DNA of 64,000 nt from Capnocytophaga sp. GTDB taxonomy: Bacteria > Bacteroidota > Bacteroidia > Flavobacteriales > Flavobacteriaceae. The position numbers were made by a program, and so were the translations under genes. Positions 33,883 to 43,404 of this stretch are shown one piece after another; the stretch's first letter is position 1, and each line of letters opens with the position of its first letter. The stretch lies in the NCBI RefSeq assembly GCF_030532915.1, contig NZ_JAUNKD010000015.1, positions 1 through 64,000 of the forward strand, written 5' to 3'. The notes below the pieces were generated by a model. It was not told where the DNA came from and ran no database searches. It was given only the letters and a program-made list of their open reading frames with translations.

Positions 33883-35652
33883 ATGAAGATGAAATACCGC
33901 ATATTGTTTTTTATTAGTTTTGTAATCAATCTGTTGCATTCACAAAACGTTGAATTTACAGCCAAAGTAAGCAAAGAAACGCTGGGTGTGAATGAGCGTT
34001 TACGCATTGAGTTTACGATGAATGAAAACGGGGACAATTTCACGCCGCCGAATTTCAAAAACTTCACGGTGGTTATGGGACCTTCACAATCCGTTTCGGA
34101 GTCGTGGATAAACGGAACTCGCAAATTTTCAAAAACTTACGGATATATTTTGCAACCCAACGCCAAAGGAAAATTTACCATCGGGCAGGCGAGCATTGAA
34201 ATTAAAGGCAAAACTTACAAAACCGCTACCGTGCAAATTACGGTAACAGAGGCAGTTAGCACACCTTCTATTGATAAAACAAGTAATGACGTAGCAAGAG
34301 ACAACTTGTTTTTGGTTGCCGAAGTTTCAAAACCCAATCCGTTTTTGAATGAAGCCGTAAGCGTTGTATATCGGTTGTATGTCGGCGGACAAGTGGCACT
34401 CAATGACTTACGTTTGGTGGACATTCCTAAATTTCCTAATTTTTGGAGTCAGGAAATCCGAATGCAGAATTATGAAATTGAAAATTGCACCCATAACGGA
34501 AAGCCATTCCGATGTATCGTAGTGAAAAAAGTGGTTTTGTACCCGCAAAAAACAGGTAACATCACCCTTGAACCACTCAGTTTGGATGCCATTTTGAGCG
34601 TACCTACCGCCCAACGTGATTTTTTTGGCAGACCCGTTATGGAGCAAGTCAGCAAGAGGGTTTCGGCAGGAACGAAAACGCTCAATATAAGAGATTTACC
34701 GCAACAAGGCAAGCCTGACAATTTTTCAGGAGCCGTTGGAGAATTTTCATTCAACGTAACTACCTCAAAAAGAGAATTAAAAGCCAATGAAAGTCTGCAA
34801 GCCAAAGTTGAAATTTCAGGAAGCGGGAATTTGAAATTGTTTGACATACCCAAACTGACTTTCCCCACGGCTTTGGAAGTGTACAATCCGGAAAAGAAAG
34901 ATGACATAAATACCTCATTGTCAGGAATGCGAGGTCGCGTAGAGGAATTTTACACCGTAGTTCCACAATTTAAAGGAAAATATCCGATTGCTGGAATTTC
35001 GTTTTCATATTTCAATCCAAGAACAGAAAAATATGAAACCTTGAAATCCAATGAAATATGGATTGACGTTACGGAAGGTCCAACGGGCGGAAACCTGCGA
35101 AATCCTTCGGAAAATATTGTAAAACAAGATGTTATCACACAAGCCAATCAATTCCGTTTCTTGCAACTCAATGCCGATTTACAACCCGCAAACCAAAAAA
35201 TGTTTTTTGGCTCAACGCGTTATTATTTATGGTTATTGCTTCCGCTATTGATAATCCCTATTTCGTTGATTTTCTGGAAGAACCGACAAAAAAGAGCCGG
35301 CGACATTGAAGGAAATAAAGCCCGAACAGCCAATCGATTAGCAAAAAAATATTTAGGTGAAGCCAAACAAAAATTGGGCGATAAAAATACGTTTTATGAA
35401 GCCTTAGAGCGAGCTTTACATAACTATCTGAAAGCCAAACTGAAAATTGAAACTTCGGAAATGAGCAAAGAAAATATTTCGGATTTGCTCTTACAACGAA
35501 ATGCAAGTCAGCAAACAGTTTCGGAATTTTTAGGATTGCTAAAAAATTGTGAAATGGCACGTTATTCGCCTTTTGACACAGTTTCAATGGAAAACGATTA
35601 TCAAAAATCGGTGCAAATCTTATCAGAATTAGACAAACAAATAAAAAAGTAA
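33883..35652 (+). CDS. batD: BatD family protein
   Basis: A 589-aa protein with a signal peptide (RILFFISFVINLLHSQ), a large periplasmic part of repeated beta-sandwich domains (VEFTAKVSKETLGVNERLRIEF near the N terminus), a membrane segment (YYLWLLLPLLIIPISLIFW, about residue 448) and a cytoplasmic helical C-terminal domain. This is the standard BatD/BatE-oxygen-tolerance layout. It follows batC by 46 bp. Confidence 0.92.
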   Translation: MKMKYRILFFISFVINLLHSQNVEFTAKVSKETLGVNERLRIEFTMNENGDNFTPPNFKNFTVVMGPSQSVSESWINGTRKFSKTYGYILQPNAKGKFTIGQASIEIKGKTYKTATVQITVTEAVSTPSIDKTSNDVARDNLFLVAEVSKPNPFLNEAVSVVYRLYVGGQVALNDLRLVDIPKFPNFWSQEIRMQNYEIENCTHNGKPFRCIVVKKVVLYPQKTGNITLEPLSLDAILSVPTAQRDFFGRPVMEQVSKRVSAGTKTLNIRDLPQQGKPDNFSGAVGEFSFNVTTSKRELKANESLQAKVEISGSGNLKLFDIPKLTFPTALEVYNPEKKDDINTSLSGMRGRVEEFYTVVPQFKGKYPIAGISFSYFNPRTEKYETLKSNEIWIDVTEGPTGGNLRNPSENIVKQDVITQANQFRFLQLNADLQPANQKMFFGSTRYYLWLLLPLLIIPISLIFWKNRQKRAGDIEGNKARTANRLAKKYLGEAKQKLGDKNTFYEALERALHNYLKAKLKIETSEMSKENISDLLLQRNASQQTVSEFLGLLKNCEMARYSPFDTVSMENDYQKSVQILSELDKQIKK

Positions 35653-35656
35653 TCAA

Positions 35657-36415
35657 ATGAAGCGTTTTATATATATATCTATTCTATTATTCTCATTTTT
35701 AGGATTTTCGCAATCACAGCATAATGAAAAACTTTTTTCAAAAGCCACTGAAAGTTACAATTCCGGAAATTTTCAAGAGGCGGTAGATGCCTATATGTCC
35801 ATTTTAAATTCGGGATTTGAGTCGTCATCGCTTTATTACAATTTAGCGAACGCACACTACAAGCTCAATCACGTGGCTGAATGCGTTTATTATTACGAAA
35901 AAGCATTGATGTTAAACCCTGAAAATGAAGATGCTAAAAACAATTTGTTTTTTGCCAATCAAATGACCATTGATGCCATTACGCCGCTTCCGAAAACGTG
36001 GCTGAAACGAATTTCTGACGGCATCACCAAACTTTTTTTACCCGATACGTGGGCTGTTTTTTCCATATTGGGGATTTTTGGTTTTGTAATCAGTTTTTTG
36101 TTGTATTATTTTCTGGAAAGAACCATTTTGAAACGGATTTTTTTCACGGCGATGTTGGTGTCTGTAATTTTCAGCATCGGGACGTATTTTATTGCTGATT
36201 TTCACCAAAATAATATCGAAATGGAAAAATTTGCCATACTATTTGACAAAAATGTGCGTGTTTTTTCCGAGCCTAATGCGTACAGTTCCGAAGTTTTTTC
36301 ATTGCACGAAGGCACAAAAGTAGAAATTACAGAAAACCTCAACGATTGGGTAAAAATTAAATTAGCAGACGGGAAAACAGGTTGGATAAAACAAAATGTT
36401 CTTAAAACATTGTAA
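35657..36415 (+). CDS. batE: BatE, TPR and SH3-domain protein
   Basis: A 252-aa protein with a signal peptide (MKRFIYISILLFSFLGFSQ), TPR units at about residues 25-100 (ATESYNSGNFQEAVDAYM, LYYNLANAHYKLNHVAECV), two membrane segments (about 130-150 and 160-177), and a C-terminal bacterial SH3 domain (VRVFSEPNAYSSEVFSLHEG, GWIKQNVL). It is the last gene of the operon, 4 bp after batD. Confidence 0.9.
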   Translation: MKRFIYISILLFSFLGFSQSQHNEKLFSKATESYNSGNFQEAVDAYMSILNSGFESSSLYYNLANAHYKLNHVAECVYYYEKALMLNPENEDAKNNLFFANQMTIDAITPLPKTWLKRISDGITKLFLPDTWAVFSILGIFGFVISFLLYYFLERTILKRIFFTAMLVSVIFSIGTYFIADFHQNNIEMEKFAILFDKNVRVFSEPNAYSSEVFSLHEGTKVEITENLNDWVKIKLADGKTGWIKQNVLKTL

Positions 36416-36430
36416 TCCAATCTTATAGTA

Positions 36431-36470
36431 AAAAAAATCCCCTAAAAAATAATATTTTAGGGGATATTTT
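36431..36470. terminator. Bidirectional terminator after the Bat operon
   Basis: ATCCCCTAAAA (36437-36447) pairs with TTTTAGGGGAT (36455-36465). A and T runs on both sides would end the plus-strand Bat transcript and the minus-strand methyltransferase transcript. Confidence 0.85.
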
Positions 36471-37628
36471 TTATGAATATTGCTGTTTTTTACTTCCTTC
36501 ATACATTTTGTAATTCAACAGTTTACTCTCCAACTTGCCGTTAAAAAGTTTTATTTTTCGCGACGGACGAAGCCCCACATATTTCAACGCTTCTAAATTA
36601 GACGTTATAAACCACGCATCTGTATTGGGATAGCCGTTTTTGAGCGTATTACCGATTTCGCCATAAAACTGCTGAATATCAATCTGTAAACGTTCATTAT
36701 ACGGCGGATTAAACACCATTTGCAAAGCAGTTGATTTGTTTTCTTTTTGGGTTTCAAAAAAGTTTTTCTGAAAAACGTCAATATAATCAGACAGATTGGC
36801 ATTCTTTAAATTTTCTTTTGCCTTTGCCACTGCCGACGGAGCTTTATCATAGCCAACTATCTGATAATGAAACTCTCGTGTTTTTTTCAAGCAATTTTCA
36901 AAAATGGTCTCAAACAGCTGGGCATCATAATCGTTCCATTTTTCAAAAGCAAATTCTTTACGATGAATATTTGCCGGAATATTACACGCAATCATCGCTG
37001 CTTCAATCAAAAAAGTACCACTTCCGCACATTGGGTCAAGAAAATCAGACTGTCCTTGCCAACCGCTTAATAATAAAATCCCTGCTGCAAGTACCTCATT
37101 TATAGGCGCTATATTGGTTGAAGTACGGTAACCCCGTTGATGCAGTGATACACCCGAGGTATCTAATGACACGATAACTTCATTTTTTTGAACGTGTATA
37201 TGTATCTGCAAATCAGGATGTAGCGTATCAACATTAGGACGTTTGCCCACCTTGGCTCGAAATCGGTCAACAATAGCATCTTTGGCTCGTAATGCCACAT
37301 ATTGTGAATGGTTAAACAGCTCCGTTTGCAATGTAACCGAAACTGCAAACGTTTGATTTACAGAGAAATATTTTTCCCAAGCAAAATCGTACAATTTTTG
37401 ATAGTAATCTTTTTCATTCCGCACAAAAAATTTGTGAATCGGTTTTAAGATTTTCAAAGCGGTACGTAAACACAAATTTGCCTTGTACATAAAGCCTTTA
37501 TCTCCTTCAAAAGACACACTACGAACGCCTTTTTCTATTTTTACGGCACCCAATTTTTGTAATTCGGTTGCTAAAATATCTTCAAAACCAAAAAAGGTTT
37601 TAGCGAGCATCGGATAATTTTTTTCCAT
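36471..37628 (-). CDS. THUMP-domain RNA methyltransferase (RlmL type)
   Basis: A 385-aa S-adenosylmethionine-dependent methyltransferase. An N-terminal ferredoxin-like and THUMP part (to about residue 155) binds RNA. The Rossmann domain carries FLDPMCGSGTFLIEAAMIA (about 196), YDKAPSAVAKAKENLKNA and the catalytic VFNPPYNERL (about 310). It corresponds to the N-terminal half of E. coli RlmL, which makes m2G2445 in 23S rRNA. It lacks the RlmK half, as is usual outside gammaproteobacteria. Confidence 0.9.
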   Translation of the reverse strand: MEKNYPMLAKTFFGFEDILATELQKLGAVKIEKGVRSVSFEGDKGFMYKANLCLRTALKILKPIHKFFVRNEKDYYQKLYDFAWEKYFSVNQTFAVSVTLQTELFNHSQYVALRAKDAIVDRFRAKVGKRPNVDTLHPDLQIHIHVQKNEVIVSLDTSGVSLHQRGYRTSTNIAPINEVLAAGILLLSGWQGQSDFLDPMCGSGTFLIEAAMIACNIPANIHRKEFAFEKWNDYDAQLFETIFENCLKKTREFHYQIVGYDKAPSAVAKAKENLKNANLSDYIDVFQKNFFETQKENKSTALQMVFNPPYNERLQIDIQQFYGEIGNTLKNGYPNTDAWFITSNLEALKYVGLRPSRKIKLFNGKLESKLLNYKMYEGSKKQQYS

Positions 37629-37772
37629 CTTTATTGATTAATACGCCACAAAAGTAATACAAAAAACAGCATTTTTAACCAAATGAAGGTAAAAACATTT
37701 GTTAAAAAACTTTTTTCAGTAAAACAGATTTATAAAACACTATTTTTCAGTTAATTAAATTGTATTTCAAAT

Positions 37773-37809
37773 AAAAAACGCAACTAATTGTAAATTAATT
37801 GCGTTTTTT
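37773..37809. terminator. Terminator after sufC
   Basis: AAAAAACGCAA pairs with TTGCGTTTTTT, with an inner TAATT/AATTA stem, one mismatch and a 3-base loop. It lies 19 bp past the sufC stop codon. Confidence 0.85.
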
Positions 37810-37827
37810 GTATCTAACTGATTTTCT

Positions 37828-38568
37828 TTACTTTGTTACCCAATCGTATCCTTTTTCTTCCAACTCCAAAGCGAGCTCTTTTCCGCCTGATTTTACAATT
37901 TTCCCGTCTGCCAATACGTGAACGAAATCCGGAACGATGTATTCCAACAAACGCTGATAGTGCGTGATGACCACCACTGCATTTTCTTTACTTTTGAGTT
38001 TATTCACACCGTTTGCAACGATACGAAGTGCGTCAATGTCAAGCCCTGAATCGGTTTCATCTAAAATGGCTACTTTGGGTTCAAGCATTGCCATCTGGAA
38101 GATTTCGTTTCGTTTTTTCTCTCCTCCGGAAAATCCTTCGTTGAGTGAGCGCGACAAAAAGTCTTTATTGATTTCCAACAATTCGGCTTTTTCTCTGATT
38201 TTTTTGAGCAATTCAGCCGCAGGAATTTCTTCTTCACCACGTGCTTTACGAGCCTCATTTACAGCCGTTTTTATAAAATTCGTTACTGAAATCCCGGGTA
38301 TTTCTACCGGATATTGAAATGACATAAAAATGCCTTTGTGAGCTCTTTCTTCGGGCGCATCTTCCAAAATACTTTCCCCGTCAAGGATGATATCGCCTTC
38401 GGTTACCTCAAAACTTTCATTTCCTGAAATCACCGCTGAAAGGGTTGATTTTCCGGCACCATTGGGTCCCATTATCGCGTGTACTTCACCCGGTTTAATG
38501 GATAAGTTGATACCTTTTAAAATTTCTTTATCTTCTACGGAAGCACGTAAGTTTTTTATTTCTAACAT
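37828..38568 (-). CDS. sufC: Fe-S cluster assembly ATPase SufC
   Basis: The 246-aa ABC-type ATPase of the SufBCD scaffold, which builds iron-sulfur clusters in the cytoplasm. Walker A is [11 protein letters not shown] (about residue 34), the Q loop is [12 protein letters not shown], the SufC-type signature is [15 protein letters not shown], and Walker B is [15 protein letters not shown]. In most Bacteroidota sufC lies between sufB and sufD, but here the neighbours are an rRNA methyltransferase gene and hisS and no other suf gene is in the window. Confidence 0.95.
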   Translation of the reverse strand: MLEIKNLRASVEDKEILKGINLSIKPGEVHAIMGPNGAGKSTLSAVISGNESFEVTEGDIILDGESILEDAPEERAHKGIFMSFQYPVEIPGISVTNFIKTAVNEARKARGEEEIPAAELLKKIREKAELLEINKDFLSRSLNEGFSGGEKKRNEIFQMAMLEPKVAILDETDSGLDIDALRIVANGVNKLKSKENAVVVITHYQRLLEYIVPDFVHVLADGKIVKSGGKELALELEEKGYDWVTK

Positions 38569-38616
38569 TTTAAGTAGTTTTTTAGTTTGTTATTCGTTTT
38601 TTGATAAATATGCCTG

Positions 38617-38624
38617 CAAAAATA
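38617..38624 (-). promoter_or_regulatory. -7 promoter element for sufC
   Basis: TATTTTTG on the minus strand, 48 bp before the sufC ATG, fits TAnnTTTG. It suggests that sufC has its own transcript. Confidence 0.4.
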
Positions 38625-38735
38625 TACTTTTTTCTTGAATTACAATGCAATAAAAGAATCTATTTTGTTTTCAAAATGTGTATTTTGCTGTGCTAAATAC
38701 CTAAAAATTTTTGATAATTCAGAAAAATTTGGTTT

Positions 38736-40112
38736 TTATGAAAAAAGTTCAACGGAAATTTGGTTCAAAAAACACTCTTTTTGGTCGCCGGTTTGCATAT
38801 TTTTTAGCAAAAAACTTCCTTTTTGAAGCTCCGATTCACCAATAATTACCACAAACGGAACGTTTCGCTTATTGGCATAGTCCATTTGCTTCTTCATTTT
38901 GGCATTATCGGGGTAAAGTTCAGATTTCAGCCCCATATTTCGCAATTTTTGAATGACTTTCATACTTTGTAAGGCTTCTTGCTGACCAAAATTTACGCAC
39001 AAAACATCTAAACTATCGGAAATTGCTTTCGGAAACAGCGAAAGTTCTTCCATAACAAGGTAAATGCGGTCCAATCCAAACGAAATGCCTACTCCGCTCA
39101 TATTTTTTAATCCGAATATGCCGGTCAAATCATCATAACGCCCGCCTCCACCGATAGACCCCATCGTAACTCCTTCGGGTGCAGCCACTTCAAAAATAGC
39201 ACCGGTGTAATAATTTAGCCCGCGCGCCAAGGTTACATCCAAATCCAACGTGGCGGTTTCCAATGGCAATTGGGCAATGACTTTTTCAATAAATTCCAAC
39301 TCTTCAATACCTTTTTGCCCTGTTTCTGAATCTTTTAAAATATCTGTGAGAAGCGTAATTTTCTGTGAGAAGCTTCCGGTGAGTTTAAATATGGGCGTTA
39401 TTTTTTCAACCGCTTCGGGAGAAATTCCTTTTGCAAGCATTTCGGTAACAACCCCCTCCTGCCCTATTTTGTCGAGCTTATCCAAAGCCACCGTAAAATC
39501 AATGAGTTTATCACGCTCACCGATAACTTCGGCAAAACCGCTCAATATTTTCCGATTGTTGATTTTAATAGTTACACCACTCAAATTCAATGAAGTAAAC
39601 ACCGAATCATACAATTGTATTAACTCCACTTCTTGCCAAAGGCTGTTGCTTCCCACCACATCGGCATCACATTGATAAAACTCACGAAAACGCCCTTTTT
39701 GAGGACGGTCAGCACGCCAAACCGGTTGGATTTGATAACGCTTGAACGGGAATGTTATATCATTCTGATGCTGAACTACATAACGCGCAAAAGGCACGGT
39801 CAAATCATATCGTAGTGCTTTTTCGGAAATTTGTGGCGTAAGTTTCTGAACGTCTTTGTTTTCCCAATCGGAAGCGTTTACTTTTTCGGCAAAATTACCT
39901 GAATTTAATATTTTAAAAATCAAACGGTCACCTTCTTCTCCGTATTTTCCCATTAACGTTTGATAATTTTCAAAGCTCGGAGTTTCAATGGGTTGAAATC
40001 CGAATTTTTTAAATTCAGTGCGAATTTTATCCATAATAAAATTGCGTTTTGCTAATTCTAACGGTGAAAAATCACGAGTTCCTTTCGGGATACCGGGTTT
40101 TTGTACAGCCAT
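38736..40112 (-). CDS. hisS: Histidine-tRNA ligase
   Basis: A class II aminoacyl-tRNA synthetase of 458 aa that charges tRNA-His. The start at 40112 gives the typical KPGIPKGTRDFSP N terminus; the frame is open 52 codons further but that part is not HisS-like. Class II motifs are seen in order: RYDLTVPFARYV (motif 2 region near residue 88), FKRYQIQPVWRADRPQKGRFREFYQCD, and the histidine-specific LARGLNYYTGAIFE and GGGGRYDDL with motif 3 GVGISFGLDRI. A C-terminal anticodon-binding domain follows. Confidence 0.95.
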   Translation of the reverse strand: MAVQKPGIPKGTRDFSPLELAKRNFIMDKIRTEFKKFGFQPIETPSFENYQTLMGKYGEEGDRLIFKILNSGNFAEKVNASDWENKDVQKLTPQISEKALRYDLTVPFARYVVQHQNDITFPFKRYQIQPVWRADRPQKGRFREFYQCDADVVGSNSLWQEVELIQLYDSVFTSLNLSGVTIKINNRKILSGFAEVIGERDKLIDFTVALDKLDKIGQEGVVTEMLAKGISPEAVEKITPIFKLTGSFSQKITLLTDILKDSETGQKGIEELEFIEKVIAQLPLETATLDLDVTLARGLNYYTGAIFEVAAPEGVTMGSIGGGGRYDDLTGIFGLKNMSGVGISFGLDRIYLVMEELSLFPKAISDSLDVLCVNFGQQEALQSMKVIQKLRNMGLKSELYPDNAKMKKQMDYANKRNVPFVVIIGESELQKGSFLLKNMQTGDQKECFLNQISVELFS

Positions 40113-40146
40113 AAAATGATTTTTTAAGTTTAAACAGCAGTTTATT

Positions 40147-42009
40147 TTATTGATTAATTCGGAAAGGTTGCCCGCTATAAGGCTTGGCATATTCCTCTTC
40201 CAGACTTTTTTCCAACATTCGTTTTTCCAAATCGCAACGAAAAACCTCTCCTTTAATGTAACGCTCAATCATCAGTGAAGCGATAGGTCCTGCCACCCTT
40301 GCACCATAATATCCGTTTTCAACAAAAACAGCAATGGCTATTTTTGGATCTTCAATGGGGGCAAACGCCACAAAGATGGAGTGGTCAGTAAGTTGCATAC
40401 GCTTACCGCCTATTCGGATAAAATTTTCGGCGGTTCCGGTTTTTGCCCCTATGTTAATCCCCTCAATTTGAGTGCCTCGCGCGGTTCCGGCATTGTAGGC
40501 AGTGTTCATACCTTGTATGACGGGGTCAAAATGCTTTTCATCAATGGTGGTGCGTTTTGGGGTAGTAAATTCGGTAAACGGCGTTACGGCATTGTCGATT
40601 TTACGCACGATATGAGGCGTATAAAAATATCCGCGATTGGCAATAATCGCCATTACGTTAGCCAACTGAATGGGCGTAGTGAGCACCTCGCCTTGCCCGA
40701 TGGCGTTTGAAATGTTGAAAGTTGCCGCCCAACGCCCTTGTCCATACTGCTTGTCATACAATGCCGTGGTTGGTACTTTACCGGGGCGCCCTGTCGGGAA
40801 ATCGCTTCCCAAAAAGCCTCCCAGACCAAAACTTTTAACGTGTTTGCTCCAAACATCCATTCCGATAGAGGCTTTTTCTGATTTTTCAATCGTTTTTCGG
40901 TATGAATTGGCAAAGTACGAATTACACGAGTGAGCAATTCCGTGCAGTAAATCGTTTGATGAGCGCCTGCAATGGCATCCCATCGTTCGGTTTCCGTATC
41001 GATACCCGCCTCCGCAGCTGAAAGTGGTTGAGGGTTGTATAATTCCTTCTTGTAAGGCTATCAATGCCGTGATGACTTTAAAGGGTGAACCGGGCGGATA
41101 TTCAGCCAACAATGTTCTGTCATACAACGGTTTAGCAATCGAATCTTGATATAAGGCGGTATAGTTTTTTGAGCGCTGCCTACCGACGAGCAAACCGGGA
41201 TCAAAAGTCGGTGCCGAAACCAACGCCAGTATTTCACCGGTTTTCGGTTCGATGGCTACAATTCCGCCGCGTTTGTGTTGCATCAGTTCTTCGCCGTAGG
41301 CTTGCAAACCGATGTCAATGGTCAATTCAAGCGACTGACCCATTACGGGCAAGGTATCTAAATTTCCGTTTTTATAACTGCTTATTTGGCGATTGTGGCG
41401 GTCTTTCTGAAAATAACGAACGCCTTTCTCGCCTCGTAAAAAAGATTCATATTGTTTTTCAACCCCTTGTCTTCCAATTAGTTCACCCGAAAGATAGTAT
41501 GAATTTTCTTTCAGTTCCCATTCGTTTACCTCGCTGATGTACCCCAGAACATTTCCGGCATTTCGGGTTAAATAATGGCGTAATGACCGTCTTTGAATAT
41601 AAAAACCATCAAATTTTCGTAGTTTTTCTTGCAAAACGGCATAATCAGCCTTTGATAGCTGACTCACCACAACCGAAGGTTTTCGGCGCGAATATTTCTT
41701 GGCTTTTTCCAATCGTTGGACAAAATCTTCTTTTTTTATCGCAAGCAGCTGACAAAGTTCCAAGGTATCTAACTTCTTGACTTCGTTAGGAATAACCATC
41801 ACATCATACGCCGGCTGGTTTGAAACCAAAAGCTCGCCGTTTCTGTCATAAATATACCCTCTCTCCGGATAATCATACACCACCTCAATAGCCACATCTT
41901 TATCCGGACGTGAATTATCATCAAATGCCAACACTTGTAAATACACCAAACGAATTACAAAAACAATTGATGTTAAGATGATTACGATAAACAACAAATA
42001 TTTTCTCAT
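40147..42009 (-). CDS. mrdA: Penicillin-binding protein 2, elongasome transpeptidase
   Basis: The 620-aa cell-elongation peptidoglycan transpeptidase. One N-terminal membrane segment (YLLFIVIILTSIVFVIRLVY) is followed by the dimerization domain and the transpeptidase domain with the three active-site motifs: SPFK (in YPPGSPFKVITAL, about residue 324), SCN (HSCNSYFANSY) and KTG (GAKTGTAENF). The ATG at 42009 overlaps the mreD stop by four bases, which decides the start. It is the last gene of mreBCD-mrdA; the usual rodA does not follow. Confidence 0.94.
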   Translation of the reverse strand: MRKYLLFIVIILTSIVFVIRLVYLQVLAFDDNSRPDKDVAIEVVYDYPERGYIYDRNGELLVSNQPAYDVMVIPNEVKKLDTLELCQLLAIKKEDFVQRLEKAKKYSRRKPSVVVSQLSKADYAVLQEKLRKFDGFYIQRRSLRHYLTRNAGNVLGYISEVNEWELKENSYYLSGELIGRQGVEKQYESFLRGEKGVRYFQKDRHNRQISSYKNGNLDTLPVMGQSLELTIDIGLQAYGEELMQHKRGGIVAIEPKTGEILALVSAPTFDPGLLVGRQRSKNYTALYQDSIAKPLYDRTLLAEYPPGSPFKVITALIALQEGIIQPSTTFSCGGGYRYGNRTMGCHCRRSSNDLLHGIAHSCNSYFANSYRKTIEKSEKASIGMDVWSKHVKSFGLGGFLGSDFPTGRPGKVPTTALYDKQYGQGRWAATFNISNAIGQGEVLTTPIQLANVMAIIANRGYFYTPHIVRKIDNAVTPFTEFTTPKRTTIDEKHFDPVIQGMNTAYNAGTARGTQIEGINIGAKTGTAENFIRIGGKRMQLTDHSIFVAFAPIEDPKIAIAVFVENGYYGARVAGPIASLMIERYIKGEVFRCDLEKRMLEKSLEEEYAKPYSGQPFRINQ

Positions 42010-42512
42010 TTCTTTTGAGAGCTGAATATATAGATGAACAATAAACAAACGGCAATGGTTGATGCCGATGCCATTCCGATTTTTACAAAGGTGGTAAGCA
42101 GGTGGTTAAAGTTAAACACTTCAAGAAAATAAAACAAGGTGTGATGCAACAACACTATGGTTGTTGTGTACGAAAAAACTTTCGCAAAGGGGAATTGCAT
42201 TAATTTTATTTCCTGAAAGTCAAGTTTTTGTCCAAAAATAATTTTTAAAATCTGAATACGCACATAGGCAATAAAAACGGCACTTGCCGCGTGAATTCCG
42301 CCCGTGTTTGAAAAAATATCAACGGTTAGCCCAAGCAGAAAAGCCCCAAACAGAAACGGAATTTTATTTTCGTTATGCGGATAAAGAATCAAAAAAATCA
42401 GGTATACCATCGGGTTTACGTATCCCAAATATTTGATATTATTGAACACAAGTACCTGCAAAAATACTAGCCCAATAAATAAAAACGTATTTCTGATAAA
42501 AAGATTATTCAT
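42006..42512 (-). CDS. mreD: Rod shape-determining protein MreD
   Basis: A 168-aa inner membrane protein with about five hydrophobic segments and the GLTVDIFSNTGGIHAASAVFIAYVR-type core (seen as DIFSNTGGIHAASAVF, about residue 64). It is part of the elongasome that guides peptidoglycan synthesis. It overlaps mreC by 8 bases and mrdA by 4, so the three are translationally coupled. Confidence 0.88.
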   Translation of the reverse strand: MNNLFIRNTFLFIGLVFLQVLVFNNIKYLGYVNPMVYLIFLILYPHNENKIPFLFGAFLLGLTVDIFSNTGGIHAASAVFIAYVRIQILKIIFGQKLDFQEIKLMQFPFAKVFSYTTTIVLLHHTLFYFLEVFNFNHLLTTFVKIGMASASTIAVCLLFIYIFSSQKK

Positions 42513-43341
42513 TCGGGATTTGATTTTCTAAATTATCAATTTCTTCTTTATCTTTATTTTCAACAAGATAGATGTGATTTACGTTTGACATATCGGTAAA
42601 CAACTTCACATCAACAACCAGTGAATTATCCATTTTACTTCTGGAAATATTCAGCACACGCCCCACCGGAATACCCTTCGGAAAAATGCTTGACATCCCG
42701 CCGGTTACAATCGTATCTCCTTTTTGAACGGGCGCAATATTCGGTATATCAACCAATTGCACAATATTTAATTCTTGTCCGTTCCATTTAAGAGAACCAA
42801 AATGCCCTGTTTTTTTCACCATTGCGTTGAGTGACGATTTTGTGTTTAACACACTCTGAACCGTAGCAAACCTGCCCGAGGTGCTTTCCACAATCCCGAC
42901 AATACCTTGTGGAGAAATGACTCCCATATCTTGCTTCACGCCGTCTTTCTCACCTTTGTCAATTGTTAAATAATTCTTTTTCAGTAAATAACTATTATCA
43001 ATAACATTGGCTCTACCAACGTGATACACAGCACCTTCGGACAATGATAAACTATCCGTGACTATTGTATTTTGTTTTAATTTTTCTTCCAATGCAAAAA
43101 TTTGCTTGTGCAGGCGTTGGTTTTCTTCGCTCAAAAGATTATTTTCGGTGCGCAGGTGAAAATATTGCACCCAATGGTTTGAAAAATCATACAAATTACC
43201 CGAAACCGCATTAGCCGAGTTAATGTACTTACTTTGAGGATAATAATTATCTTTGACAACCAAAAAGATAGAAAAAGAAAAAAGCAACAAAAACACAAAA
43301 AAGTTTCTTTTACGGATAAAAAACAAAATGATTTGTTGCAT
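42505..43341 (-). CDS. mreC: Rod shape-determining protein MreC
   Basis: A 278-aa protein with one N-terminal membrane segment (FFVFLLLFSFSIFLVVKD), a coiled coil (about residues 62-92, ENNLLSEENQRLHKQIFALE), and a periplasmic beta-barrel-like domain with VISPQGIVGIVESTSGRFATV and DTIVTGGMSSIFPKGIPVG, both classic MreC marks. It links MreB to the peptidoglycan synthases. Confidence 0.92.
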   Translation of the reverse strand: MQQIILFFIRKRNFFVFLLLFSFSIFLVVKDNYYPQSKYINSANAVSGNLYDFSNHWVQYFHLRTENNLLSEENQRLHKQIFALEEKLKQNTIVTDSLSLSEGAVYHVGRANVIDNSYLLKKNYLTIDKGEKDGVKQDMGVISPQGIVGIVESTSGRFATVQSVLNTKSSLNAMVKKTGHFGSLKWNGQELNIVQLVDIPNIAPVQKGDTIVTGGMSSIFPKGIPVGRVLNISRSKMDNSLVVDVKLFTDMSNVNHIYLVENKDKEEIDNLENQIPNE

Positions 43342-43404
43342 AATTTCTAAATTATAATTTAAATGTAATCACAGGCAATAACACCTTATTCACTTACTTA
43401 TCAA

